Assembly: GCA_027318475.1 (NCBI GenBank)
Contig: DAHVPC010000013.1
Location: 1-32,652, forward strand
Source of the DNA: Candidatus Cloacimonadota bacterium
GTDB taxonomy: Bacteria; Cloacimonadota; Cloacimonadia; Cloacimonadales; Cloacimonadaceae
Length of the DNA: 32,652 nucleotides
Direction: 5' to 3'
Below the pieces are notes generated by a model. It did not search any database and was not told where the DNA came from. It was given only the letters and a program-made list of their open reading frames with translations. The translations under genes and the position numbers were made by a program. Below are positions 22,760 through 30,081 of this stretch, in pieces (the stretch's first letter is position 1; each line of letters opens with the position of its first letter).

Positions 22760-24364
22760 ATGTGGTTCTCTAGGACCGCTCTTGCTTTCATATCCCTCCT
22801 GATGATAGGTTTTCTGCTTTTCGCCTGTTCCGCCTATCGGCCAAAGCAAGTTCCCAAATCACCGCCGCCAGAGGTGGAAGGCCGCTATTTGAACCTGATC
22901 TGGCAGCACGGCACGGCATTCTACGGTCCGGACCAAAAAAACATCTACATGACCGAGGCGTCGGTCACCGACAGTGTTTTGAGCGGAGTTGTGAATTCCT
23001 ATCCCGGGAACAAGCCTTACAAAAATAAAGGCCAACGGATCGATATCCACGTCTCCTCAAAGGTCCCCCAACCCCCTGACCTTCCCTCCACTCTTTCGAT
23101 TCCCCTCAAGGACATCAGCTACATTGAAGTCTACGATTACGACGTCAGCAGGGTGGTAATGGGAGTAGCCATAACAGTGCTTACAACAGCTCTGATAGCG
23201 GGCACCATCGTACTGATCATCACAGCAATTGCCTTGGCGAATAAAGGTTCCTGCCCGTTCATCTACACCTACGACGGCGAGGATTACAATTTCACCGGAG
23301 AAATTTACAGCGGGGCGATAAACCCAGGGTTGGAAAGGGACGACTTCCTGCCCCTGCCAGGATTCCAGCCCATTGATAGCGCCTATCAGATCAAGATGGC
23401 CAACCAGGTCAGGGAAATCCAGCACACCAACCTCGCGGAATTGCTGGTGGCCGATCATCCGGCCGGAACGCAACTGCTGGTGGATAGATACGGCGCGCTG
23501 CATACCTATCGGAACCTGCGCCAGCCGCGCTCCGCCAAATCTGCTGATCAGGCCGATATCCTGCCGCTGCTGGCCAGGCAGGACAGCCTGAAATTCCTGG
23601 GTGAGTATTCTGAATCGGCAAAACAGACCAAAGACACTGTGTACCTGAGTTTCGACCGGCCGTCCGCTGCCCGGGCAGGGAAACTTGTGGTGCGGGCGAA
23701 GACATCTTTCTGGCTGGATCACACCCTGAACAAATTCTTCGAGCACTTTGGCGAAAGATACCAACAGTGGTTTGCCCGGCAGAAAGAGGCGTCTGGCGGG
23801 TCGCACGGCACCTGGCCAATGGAACAAAATATCCCCCTCTCCGTGTATCTCAAGCAGGATGGGAAGTGGCAATTCGTGGACTACTTCGACGTTACAGGGC
23901 CGATGGCGGAAGAGGACATGATCCTGCCTCTGGACCTGAGCAAAGTGGATTCGCCTACCGTGGAATTGAAACTGGAATGCGGTTTCCACTTCTGGGAAAT
24001 CGACCGCGTGGGAATGGACTTTTCGCCGGCAGAGCAAGTGTATCCACAGCGGGTGCCCATCTCCGGGGCCCTGGACCAGTCTGGCAGGGATGTCGCAAGC
24101 CTCATGGCCACTGCCGATTCCGAATACTATTCGATGCCCGAGATCGGAAACCAGGCGATCCTCAAATTCCCGGCTCCGCCCAAGCGAGCGGACTATCAGC
24201 GCTCCGTTTTCCTGCATAGCAGCGGTTATTACGAGGTTTTGAGGACTCCTACAGGAAAACCGGATGTGGCGTTCCTCAGCAAGTTCCGCCAGCCGGGAAG
24301 ATTGGCAGAGTACTCCCGCGAATTGTTCGAGGATCTGCACAAGCAATTTGCCAAGGCCGAATAA
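22760..24364 (+). CDS. lipoprotein with an internal hydrophobic segment, family unknown (paired with the radical SAM gene)
   Basis: A 534-residue protein with a type II signal: basic start, hydrophobic core (FISLLMIGFLL) and lipobox LFAC with Cys23. Residues 40-130 form a beta-rich domain with EVEGRYLNLIWQHGTAFYG and ISYIEVYDYDVS, suggesting a pleckstrin- or lipocalin-like sheet. A glycine-flanked hydrophobic segment (about 132-160) is followed at once by CPFIYTYDGEDYNFTGEIYS and GLERDDFLPLP, then a long domain with many Tyr and Trp residues ending in a helix. The conserved-looking CPFIYTYDG region after the membrane segment is the most distinctive part. The stop is 4 nt before the radical SAM start, so the two are cotranscribed. 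Function unknown. Confidence 0.85.
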   Translation: MWFSRTALAFISLLMIGFLLFACSAYRPKQVPKSPPPEVEGRYLNLIWQHGTAFYGPDQKNIYMTEASVTDSVLSGVVNSYPGNKPYKNKGQRIDIHVSSKVPQPPDLPSTLSIPLKDISYIEVYDYDVSRVVMGVAITVLTTALIAGTIVLIITAIALANKGSCPFIYTYDGEDYNFTGEIYSGAINPGLERDDFLPLPGFQPIDSAYQIKMANQVREIQHTNLAELLVADHPAGTQLLVDRYGALHTYRNLRQPRSAKSADQADILPLLARQDSLKFLGEYSESAKQTKDTVYLSFDRPSAARAGKLVVRAKTSFWLDHTLNKFFEHFGERYQQWFARQKEASGGSHGTWPMEQNIPLSVYLKQDGKWQFVDYFDVTGPMAEEDMILPLDLSKVDSPTVELKLECGFHFWEIDRVGMDFSPAEQVYPQRVPISGALDQSGRDVASLMATADSEYYSMPEIGNQAILKFPAPPKRADYQRSVFLHSSGYYEVLRTPTGKPDVAFLSKFRQPGRLAEYSRELFEDLHKQFAKAE

Positions 24365-24368
24365 CGCC

Positions 24369-25583
24369 ATGCCGGATCAGGTTTTGCCGGGACGGGTTCC
24401 GGTGCGGGTTTTCGTGCCTGGCTGGATGGTTGTTTACATCCGTTTCAGGATCAGGTTGCGGATATTGCGGCTCGCTTTGTCCAGCAGTCCGAATCCCTGG
24501 TCCGCCTACCAAGCGCTGCGAAGTTTGATCAACAAGCGAAAAACTTTACTGGGAACTCCCCCCGCCACCAGATACATCCAGGCTGGCAACCGGTATTTCT
24601 GGACTCTTGCGTCACCCGGCTGGCCCTCCCCCGCCTTTGACGACTTCGTGCGCAACGAGCTGGACAAGGTGCGGCTTGGCGGCGATGCAGGAAACCGCCT
24701 GCATACCATGATCTTTTCCATCACCAGCCGCTGTCCCTTGCGTTGCGACCATTGCTACGAATGGAACAATCTCGCCAGCGTCGATTCCCTCAGTTATGAC
24801 GATCTGGAGCAGATGCTCAAGCACTTTCAGGCTTATGGCGTGGCCACGGTCGAATTCAGCGGAGGCGAGCCTCTGAGCCGCTTTGACGACCTTGTCCGGC
24901 TGCTGCAAACCGCGCAAACTGGAACTGATTTTTGGATACTCAGCTCGGGATTCGAATTGACTGCCGATCGGGCAAGAAGACTAAAAGACGCTGGCCTGAC
25001 AGGCGTCGCGGTCAGTTTGGACCACTGGAAGGAAGAGGAACACAATCGTTATCGCAATCATGGCGCAGCGTTCCAATGGGCTCGGGAAGCGATCCGAAAC
25101 TCGCTCCAGGCGGAGTTGGTTGTCGCCCTGTCGTTGTGCGCGCGCAAGGAATTCGTCTCCCGGTCAAACCTGGAGGAATACGTTCACCTTGCCAGCGAAT
25201 GGGGCGTGGGATTAGTGAGGATCCTGGAGCCCCGCCAGGCTGGCCATTACCAGGGATTGGAGATCGAGCTGGAGGAAGAACAGATTGGAATTCTGGACCA
25301 ATTCTACCTGGACGGAAACGCGGCGAAAGCCGGCCGAAACTGGCCGATCCTGGAATACGCGGGTTATCATCAACGGAGATTCGGCTGTTTCGGAGCCGGA
25401 GACCGCTATCTCTATGTGGATTCCCAAGGATTCATCCATGCCTGCCCCTTCTGCCAGAAACCTGCTGGCAACGCCCGCGTTGACCTTTTGGAAGAGGTCA
25501 TTCCCAAACTGAGAAAGGCAGGCTGCCACAAGTTTCCGACGCAAGTCAGGGAGGCGGAGGTCTTGCTCGCGAAAAGCACATAG
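24369..25583 (+). CDS. radical SAM protein with a C-terminal Twitch/half-SPASM-like cysteine motif
   Basis: A 404-residue radical SAM enzyme. The N-terminal 110 residues include a hydrophobic, basic stretch (WMVVYIRFRIRLRILRLAL). The core begins near 112 with the cluster motif CPLRCDHC (Cys122, Cys126, Cys129), GGEP at 165-168, and strands ending near WGVGLVRILEPRQ. The C-terminal part has CX13GX4C followed by CX2C (Cys340, Gly354, Cys359, Cys362) and a later Cys386, the spacing of SPASM/Twitch proteins that carry an auxiliary [4Fe-4S] cluster and modify peptides or proteins. Too few cysteines for two auxiliary clusters are present. The ATG at 24369 is 4 nt after the lipoprotein stop; its Shine-Dalgarno sequence is poor. 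No candidate precursor peptide is evident nearby, so the lipoprotein itself is a possible substrate (inference). Confidence 0.9.
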   Translation: MPDQVLPGRVPVRVFVPGWMVVYIRFRIRLRILRLALSSSPNPWSAYQALRSLINKRKTLLGTPPATRYIQAGNRYFWTLASPGWPSPAFDDFVRNELDKVRLGGDAGNRLHTMIFSITSRCPLRCDHCYEWNNLASVDSLSYDDLEQMLKHFQAYGVATVEFSGGEPLSRFDDLVRLLQTAQTGTDFWILSSGFELTADRARRLKDAGLTGVAVSLDHWKEEEHNRYRNHGAAFQWAREAIRNSLQAELVVALSLCARKEFVSRSNLEEYVHLASEWGVGLVRILEPRQAGHYQGLEIELEEEQIGILDQFYLDGNAAKAGRNWPILEYAGYHQRRFGCFGAGDRYLYVDSQGFIHACPFCQKPAGNARVDLLEEVIPKLRKAGCHKFPTQVREAEVLLAKST

Positions 25584-25713
25584 AGGGTGTTACACGCGAT
25601 TGGTACACGGGATTTCATCCGGTCGGACCACCCTCACTCTCGACATCCGCCTGCAATCCCATCCCTCCCAATGGCTTACGCAGGATATCGCAAAACTCTC
25701 CCCCAGTTTTATC

Positions 25714-25762
25714 TTGACAGAAATGGCTGTCCGCGAACCTTAATTATAAAACGAATGTTTTA
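25714..25762 (+). promoter_or_regulatory. candidate hutU control region
   Basis: The 262-base gap before hutU contains TTGACA at 25714-25719, overlapping the inverted repeat GACAG/CTGTC (25716-25731), and an AT-rich TATAAAACGAATGTTTTA whose TAAAAC (25747-25752) and GTTTTA (25757-25762) are inverted repeats around GAAT. The distance between TTGACA and the TATAAA-like box is 25 nt, too long for a standard promoter, so the true promoter may use another -35. The palindrome could be an operator. The remainder, including a weak GAGGGTG/CACCCTC pair at 25583-25635, shows nothing firm. Confidence 0.3.
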
Positions 25763-25845
25763 ACCAGCCGCATGGTGTGGCGGAGCCGGAGTTTCGATCC
25801 CGGCCGCGTTTTCCCCATCGCCTGGCAAGAATAAAGAGGTTACGC

Positions 25846-27864
25846 ATGCCTGCCGCGAATAAGTTCGCCATCACACTCGACCCTGTGCTGCCGCCCGATC
25901 CCGTTTTCGATCCCGCCTACCGGCGGGCTCCGGACCGCGGGCTGGCGCTGAGCCCTTCCGAGACCGCCCTGGCGGTCAAAAACGCCCTCCGCTACGTTCC
26001 CGTGGAATTGCACGAGCGAGTCGCCCCGGAGTTTCTGGCGGAACTGCGCGCCCACGGCCGCATCTACGGCTACCGCTGGCGTCCTTCCGGCAAGATCTGG
26101 GGGCGGCCGATCGATGACTATAAAGGCATCACCCAAGCCCGCGCCCTGCAGGTGATGATCGACAACAACCTGGATTTCGACATCGCCCTCTACCCCTACG
26201 AACTGGTCACCTACGGCGAAACCGGCCAGGTCTGCCAGAACTGGATGCAATACCGCCTCATCAAGAAATATCTGGAGGTGATGGCCGAGGACCAAACCCT
26301 CGTAGTCCAGTCCGGCCATCCTTTGGGACTCTTTCCTTCGCGTCCGGAAGCTCCGCGCGTGATCTCCACCAACGGCCTCGTCATCGGAAAATGGGACAAC
26401 CCTGAAGACTTCAAACGCCTCACCGCGCTTGGCGTGGCGAACTACGGCCAAATGACGGCCGGCGGCTGGATGTATATCGGCCCGCAAGGCATCGTCCATG
26501 GCACCTATATCACCCTGCTCAACGCCGGGCGCAAATACCTGGGCATCCCTTCCGGCAAGGATCTCAGCGGCGTCCTCTATATCTCTTCCGGGCTCGGCGG
26601 CATGAGCGGCGCCCAATCCAAAGCGGTGGAAATCGCCGGCGGGATCGGCGTCATCGCCGAAGTGGATTTCAGCCGCATTCAAACCCGCCACAGCCAGGGT
26701 TGGGTGGGCAGGGTTTCCTCCGACCTCGCCGAGATTTTCCGCTGGGTGGAGGAATTCCGCGCCAGCGGCAAAGCCCTGTCCATCGCCTATCACGGCAATG
26801 TGGTGGATCTTTTGGAATACGTGGACGCCCATTCCATCAAGGCGGAATTGCTTTCCGACCAAACTTCCTGCCACGCCGTTTACGAAGGCGGTTACACGCC
26901 CGCCGGGCTCAGTTTCGAGTCAGGGCGAGCCTTGCTGGCATCCGATCCCGCGGCGTTCAAGCACCAAGTGGATGCCTCGCTCCAGAGGCATTTCCATGTC
27001 CTGAAGCGCCTCAGCGCCAAAGGCTCCCGGTTCTGGGACTACGGCAACAGTTTCCTCGCCTCGGTGTTCGACGCCGGGGAGAAAACGGTCGCCCGCAACG
27101 GCGCGGACACCACGGACGGCTTCATTTTCCCCTCCTACGTGGAGGATATCATGGGCCCGCTCTGCTTCGACTTTGGCTACGGACCCTTCCGTTGGGTCTG
27201 CCTCAGCGGCAAGACCTCAGACCTTCAAAAGACCGACCGCGCCGCCGCGGAACTCATCGACCCCCGGCGCAACGCCATGGACCGCGACAACCATCACTGG
27301 ATCACCCAGGCGGAAGCCAACAAACTCGTCGTGGGCACCCAGGCGCGCATCCTTTACGCCGATGAAACGGGACGCGTGAACCTCGCCCTCAAATTCAACC
27401 AGATGGTGCGCGCTGGCGAGATCGGCCCCGTCATGCTGGGTCGCGACCACCACGACGTCTCCGGCACCGATTCACCCTTCCGCGAAACCGCCAACATCCG
27501 CGATGGCAGCAACGTCATGGCGGAGATGGCCACGCATTGCTTCGGCGGAAACATCGCCCGCGGCATGACCCTCGTGGTGCTTTCCAACGGCGGCGGAGTG
27601 GGTATCGGCAGGTCGGTCAACGGCGGCAACGGCATCGTCCTCGACGGCAGCGGCCGCGTCGATGAAGTCGTAAGATCAGGCCTTTCCTGGGATGTGATGG
27701 GCGGAGTGGGCAGGCGCAATTGGGCGCGCAACCCCAACGCCGTCCAGACCGTGCGAAACTGGAATGAGGCGAACGCGGAGCGCGGACACATCACTGTGCC
27801 CAGCGCCGTGGACGACGCGCTGGTGGAGGCTTTGGTCGCCTCCGGATATCCACCTCAGAATTAA
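25846..27864 (+). CDS. hutU: Urocanate hydratase, long (about 670-residue) form
   Basis: Urocanase converts urocanate to imidazolonepropionate, the second step of histidine degradation, with a tightly bound NAD. The 672-residue chain has GYRWRPSGKIWGRPI, GQVCQNWMQYRLIKKYLEVM, VVQSGHPLGLFPS, GVANYGQMTAGGWMYIGPQG, SSGLGGMSGAQSKA and HCFGGNIARGM, with the long terminal regions of the roughly 670-residue class seen in animals and some bacteria; the common bacterial form is about 555. The ATG at 25846 has AGAGG 6 nt upstream; the longer open frame from 25777 adds residues unlike the family. No hutH, hutI or formiminotransferase gene is in this window. Codons are strongly GC3-rich. Histidine fermentation is inferred. 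Two genes follow closely on the same strand. Confidence 0.96.
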   Translation: MPAANKFAITLDPVLPPDPVFDPAYRRAPDRGLALSPSETALAVKNALRYVPVELHERVAPEFLAELRAHGRIYGYRWRPSGKIWGRPIDDYKGITQARALQVMIDNNLDFDIALYPYELVTYGETGQVCQNWMQYRLIKKYLEVMAEDQTLVVQSGHPLGLFPSRPEAPRVISTNGLVIGKWDNPEDFKRLTALGVANYGQMTAGGWMYIGPQGIVHGTYITLLNAGRKYLGIPSGKDLSGVLYISSGLGGMSGAQSKAVEIAGGIGVIAEVDFSRIQTRHSQGWVGRVSSDLAEIFRWVEEFRASGKALSIAYHGNVVDLLEYVDAHSIKAELLSDQTSCHAVYEGGYTPAGLSFESGRALLASDPAAFKHQVDASLQRHFHVLKRLSAKGSRFWDYGNSFLASVFDAGEKTVARNGADTTDGFIFPSYVEDIMGPLCFDFGYGPFRWVCLSGKTSDLQKTDRAAAELIDPRRNAMDRDNHHWITQAEANKLVVGTQARILYADETGRVNLALKFNQMVRAGEIGPVMLGRDHHDVSGTDSPFRETANIRDGSNVMAEMATHCFGGNIARGMTLVVLSNGGGVGIGRSVNGGNGIVLDGSGRVDEVVRSGLSWDVMGGVGRRNWARNPNAVQTVRNWNEANAERGHITVPSAVDDALVEALVASGYPPQN

Positions 27865-27874
27865 GGAACTGCGG

Positions 27875-29242
27875 ATGTTAAGTTTATTCGTCAAGCAAAT
27901 GCGGGCGGAAGGGATTCCGGAAAGCGTCATCGACACTTTCGCCGCCTATTACCGCCAACTGGCCAAAGGCGCCAAAGGCCTGGTCCCCCGCTCGGAGATC
28001 AAACCTCCCTCGGCCGCCAACCTCGTGGATTACCCCGCCATCGTCAAACACCGCAAGCAGAGCATCCTCAAAAGCATCGCCGTGATCAAACTCAACGGCG
28101 GCTTGGGAACTTCCATGGGGCTCAGCGCGGCCAAGAGCCTGCTGCCCGTGAAAGGCAACATGAACTTCCTGGACATCATCACCCGCCAGGTGCTGGCGCA
28201 GCGAGCCGGAACGGGCTACGAAGTGCTGCTGATGTTCATGAACAGCTACAACACGGAAGCCGACACCCTGCACTACCTCACCAAATATCCCGACCTCAGC
28301 AAGCAGACGCTTCCCATTTCCTTTCTGCAAAACAAATTTCCCCGCATCCGCCAGGACAACCTCAAGCCCTACGAAAACGAGGATCCCCTCAAGATGTGGA
28401 ATCCCCCTGGACACGGCGACATCTATGCCGCCCTCAGCGCTTCCGGCCTGCTCGACCGCCTCATCGACCATGGCTACCGCTACGCCTTCGTTTCCAACGC
28501 GGACAACCTCGGCGCCACGATCGACACCTGCATCCCCGCCTACATGGAGGAAAACGACGTCCATTTCCTGATGGAAGTCTGCCACCGCACGGAACTCGAC
28601 AAGAAAGGCGGACACCTCAGCGAAGACAAACACGGCCAACTCCTCCTGCGCGAAGTGGCGCAATGCCCGCCCGACGAACTGGCGGAATTCCAGGACATCA
28701 ATTACTATCAATATTTCAACACGAACAACCTCTGGATCGACCTCAAGGCCCTGCAATGGAACCTCATCGCGGGCGACGGCGTGATGCTGCTGCCCCTCAT
28801 CATCAATCCCAAGGCGGTGGACGGCACTCCGGTCTATCAACTGGAAACCGCCATGGGCGCGGCGATCGGCGTCTTCCACGGCTCCCGGGCTTTGGTGGTG
28901 CCGCGTTCCCGCTTCGCGCCGGTGAAAAAGAACAACGACCTTGTGGCGATCTGGTCCGACGTCTATGAACTCAACGACCAGTATCAGGTGGTGCTGCGCC
29001 GGGGCATCGAAAAAGCCCCCTCCATCGAACTCGACGACCGGTATTACGGCAAAATCGAACAACTGCTGGAACGCTTTCGCGACGGGGTTCCCTCGCTCAC
29101 CGGCTGTTCTTCGCTCAAGATCACCGGCGACATCAGTTTCGGCGAGGATGTGATCTGCGAGGGCAAGGTGAGCCTGTCCACCGAGCGCCCGATCCACCTG
29201 AAAAGCAGGCTGCTCACCGGAGACATCGTCTTCAACGCCTGA
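27875..29242 (+). CDS. UTP--sugar-1-phosphate uridylyltransferase (eukaryote-type UDPGP family)
   Basis: A 455-residue nucleotidyltransferase of the UDPGP family (UDP-glucose or UDP-N-acetylglucosamine pyrophosphorylases), which differs from the GalU type common in bacteria. The nucleotide-binding loop is KLNGGLGTSMGLSAAKSLLP near 72-91, followed by LMFMNSYNTEAD, PPGHGDIYAALSASG, SNADNLGATID, and a C-terminal left-handed beta-helix tail (TGDISFGEDVICEGKVSLS). It probably makes UDP-glucose or a related sugar nucleotide for glycans; sugar specificity is not visible. The ATG at 27875 has AAGGA 7 nt upstream and is 10 nt after the hutU stop, so the genes are likely cotranscribed even though no metabolic link is obvious. 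Confidence 0.92.
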   Translation: MLSLFVKQMRAEGIPESVIDTFAAYYRQLAKGAKGLVPRSEIKPPSAANLVDYPAIVKHRKQSILKSIAVIKLNGGLGTSMGLSAAKSLLPVKGNMNFLDIITRQVLAQRAGTGYEVLLMFMNSYNTEADTLHYLTKYPDLSKQTLPISFLQNKFPRIRQDNLKPYENEDPLKMWNPPGHGDIYAALSASGLLDRLIDHGYRYAFVSNADNLGATIDTCIPAYMEENDVHFLMEVCHRTELDKKGGHLSEDKHGQLLLREVAQCPPDELAEFQDINYYQYFNTNNLWIDLKALQWNLIAGDGVMLLPLIINPKAVDGTPVYQLETAMGAAIGVFHGSRALVVPRSRFAPVKKNNDLVAIWSDVYELNDQYQVVLRRGIEKAPSIELDDRYYGKIEQLLERFRDGVPSLTGCSSLKITGDISFGEDVICEGKVSLSTERPIHLKSRLLTGDIVFNA

Positions 29243-29255
29243 GCCGGGAGATCGC

Positions 29256-29774
29256 TTGGCCGCCTCCGAACTGCCCCCCAACGTGGAACCGGCCTCCCCC
29301 AGGCTCGCGCTGATCGTCGCGATGGACCGCTATGGCCTCATCGGCAGCCGCAACCGCCTGCCCTGGAACATCCCCGAGGATCTGGCGTGGTTTCGCAGCC
29401 AAACCTTGGGCCACACCGTGATCATGGGGAAAAACACCTGGCTCTCGCTGGGCGGGGTTTTAGACCAACGCACGAATGTAATCCTCACCCGCGATACCCA
29501 ATTCAGCGTGCCCGGCGCGATCGTCTGCCACAGCGTGGCTGAGTGCCTGGAGCAATGCGGCTCCGGGGAGTGTTTCGTGATCGGCGGCGCCCAGGTCTTC
29601 CAAAGTTTTTTGCCCCTGGCCGGCAAACTCTGCCTCACCCGCATCGACGCCGAATTCACGGGCGACGCCTATTTCCCCTTCCTCGATCTGGAACATTGGG
29701 AACTGGTCTTTTTCGAGACCACTACCGCCCAGGCGGGCTACAAACTCACTTTCAGCCAGTATCTGCGGAAGTAG
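29256..29774 (+). CDS. folA: Dihydrofolate reductase
   Basis: DHFR reduces dihydrofolate to tetrahydrofolate with NADPH. The 172-residue chain has LALIVAMDRYGLIGSRNRLP, then PWNIPEDLAWF with Asp42 at the place of the catalytic Asp27 of E. coli, TVIMGKNTW, the second cofactor loop VILTRDTQF, FVIGGAQVF, and the C-terminal strands YFPFLDLEHWELVFF and YKLTFSQYL. No ATG gives a complete first strand, so I chose the TTG at 29256, which has GGGAG 5 nt before it; this adds a 15-residue N-terminal extension. The 13-nt gap from the UDPGP gene suggests cotranscription. With folD it makes folate metabolism appear twice in this window. Confidence 0.93.
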   Translation: MAASELPPNVEPASPRLALIVAMDRYGLIGSRNRLPWNIPEDLAWFRSQTLGHTVIMGKNTWLSLGGVLDQRTNVILTRDTQFSVPGAIVCHSVAECLEQCGSGECFVIGGAQVFQSFLPLAGKLCLTRIDAEFTGDAYFPFLDLEHWELVFFETTTAQAGYKLTFSQYLRK

Positions 29775-29788
29775 CGCCAGCGCGTTGG

Positions 29789-29808
29789 GTAGGATTCCGA
29801 TCCTACCG
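29789..29808 (+). repeat. palindromic hairpin after folA, with a degenerate second copy
   Basis: GGTAGGAT pairs perfectly with ATCCTACC around TCCG, 15 nt after the folA stop. The core recurs imperfectly as TAGGATTGCATCC at 29821-29833. There is no T-run, so it could be a Rho-assisted 3' end or a REP-like dispersed element. The rest of the 307-base gap (29775-30081) holds three further small palindromes and no gene. Confidence 0.55.
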
Positions 29809-29942
29809 CAAATGTAGCATAGGATTGCATCCGCGGGACAAATAGGCCCCAAGGACGGCGCTCTATCCTGCTTAGTCCTTGCGCCCCAAAAAATAGCTTG
29901 ACTACTTTCTCCAAATACTGCGTTGTGCCTCCGATGAAAATG

Positions 29943-29958
29943 ATTCCGAGAACGGAAT
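29943..29958. promoter_or_regulatory. perfect 6-bp palindrome upstream of the secreted-protein gene
   Basis: ATTCCG and CGGAAT flank AGAA. It lies about 125 bases before the secreted-protein start and just before TTTGAATATAGAT, which has a -10-like TATAGA. It could be an operator near a promoter, but no paired -35 box is evident. Confidence 0.25.
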
Positions 29959-29985
29959 TTGAATATAGATCGTCTATGGCCCTCA

Positions 29986-30011
29986 GGACCGCGCTACGGA
30001 TGTAGCGGTCC
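29986..30011 (+). other. leader hairpin upstream of the secreted-protein gene
   Basis: GGACCGCGCTAC and GTAGCGGTCC form a 10-bp stem with a two-base bulge and a GGAT loop, about 70 bases before the start codon of the secreted protein. It would lie in the 5' untranslated region if transcription starts near 29970. It may stabilise the transcript or belong to a repeat family; no known riboswitch was recognised. Confidence 0.45.
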
Positions 30012-30081
30012 CGTGTCGGGTGCGAGTATCGGGTTCATTTTCACCCGGCAGAGCAGTGAACCCCAAAAGGGAGTTTCGATC

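Noticed and set aside
23057-24370. 437-residue minus-strand open frame opposite the lipoprotein gene
   Set aside because: No motif, no start signal, and the plus-strand gene has a lipobox, Shine-Dalgarno and a coupled partner.
27884-29281. 465-residue minus-strand open frame opposite the UDPGP gene
   Set aside because: It mirrors a strongly conserved gene; the composition (many Val, Gly, His, Gln) is typical of an antisense shadow.
29852-29886. H-type pseudoknot
   Set aside because: The crossing stems leave zero-length connecting loops, so both cannot form together; only alternative stems are reported.
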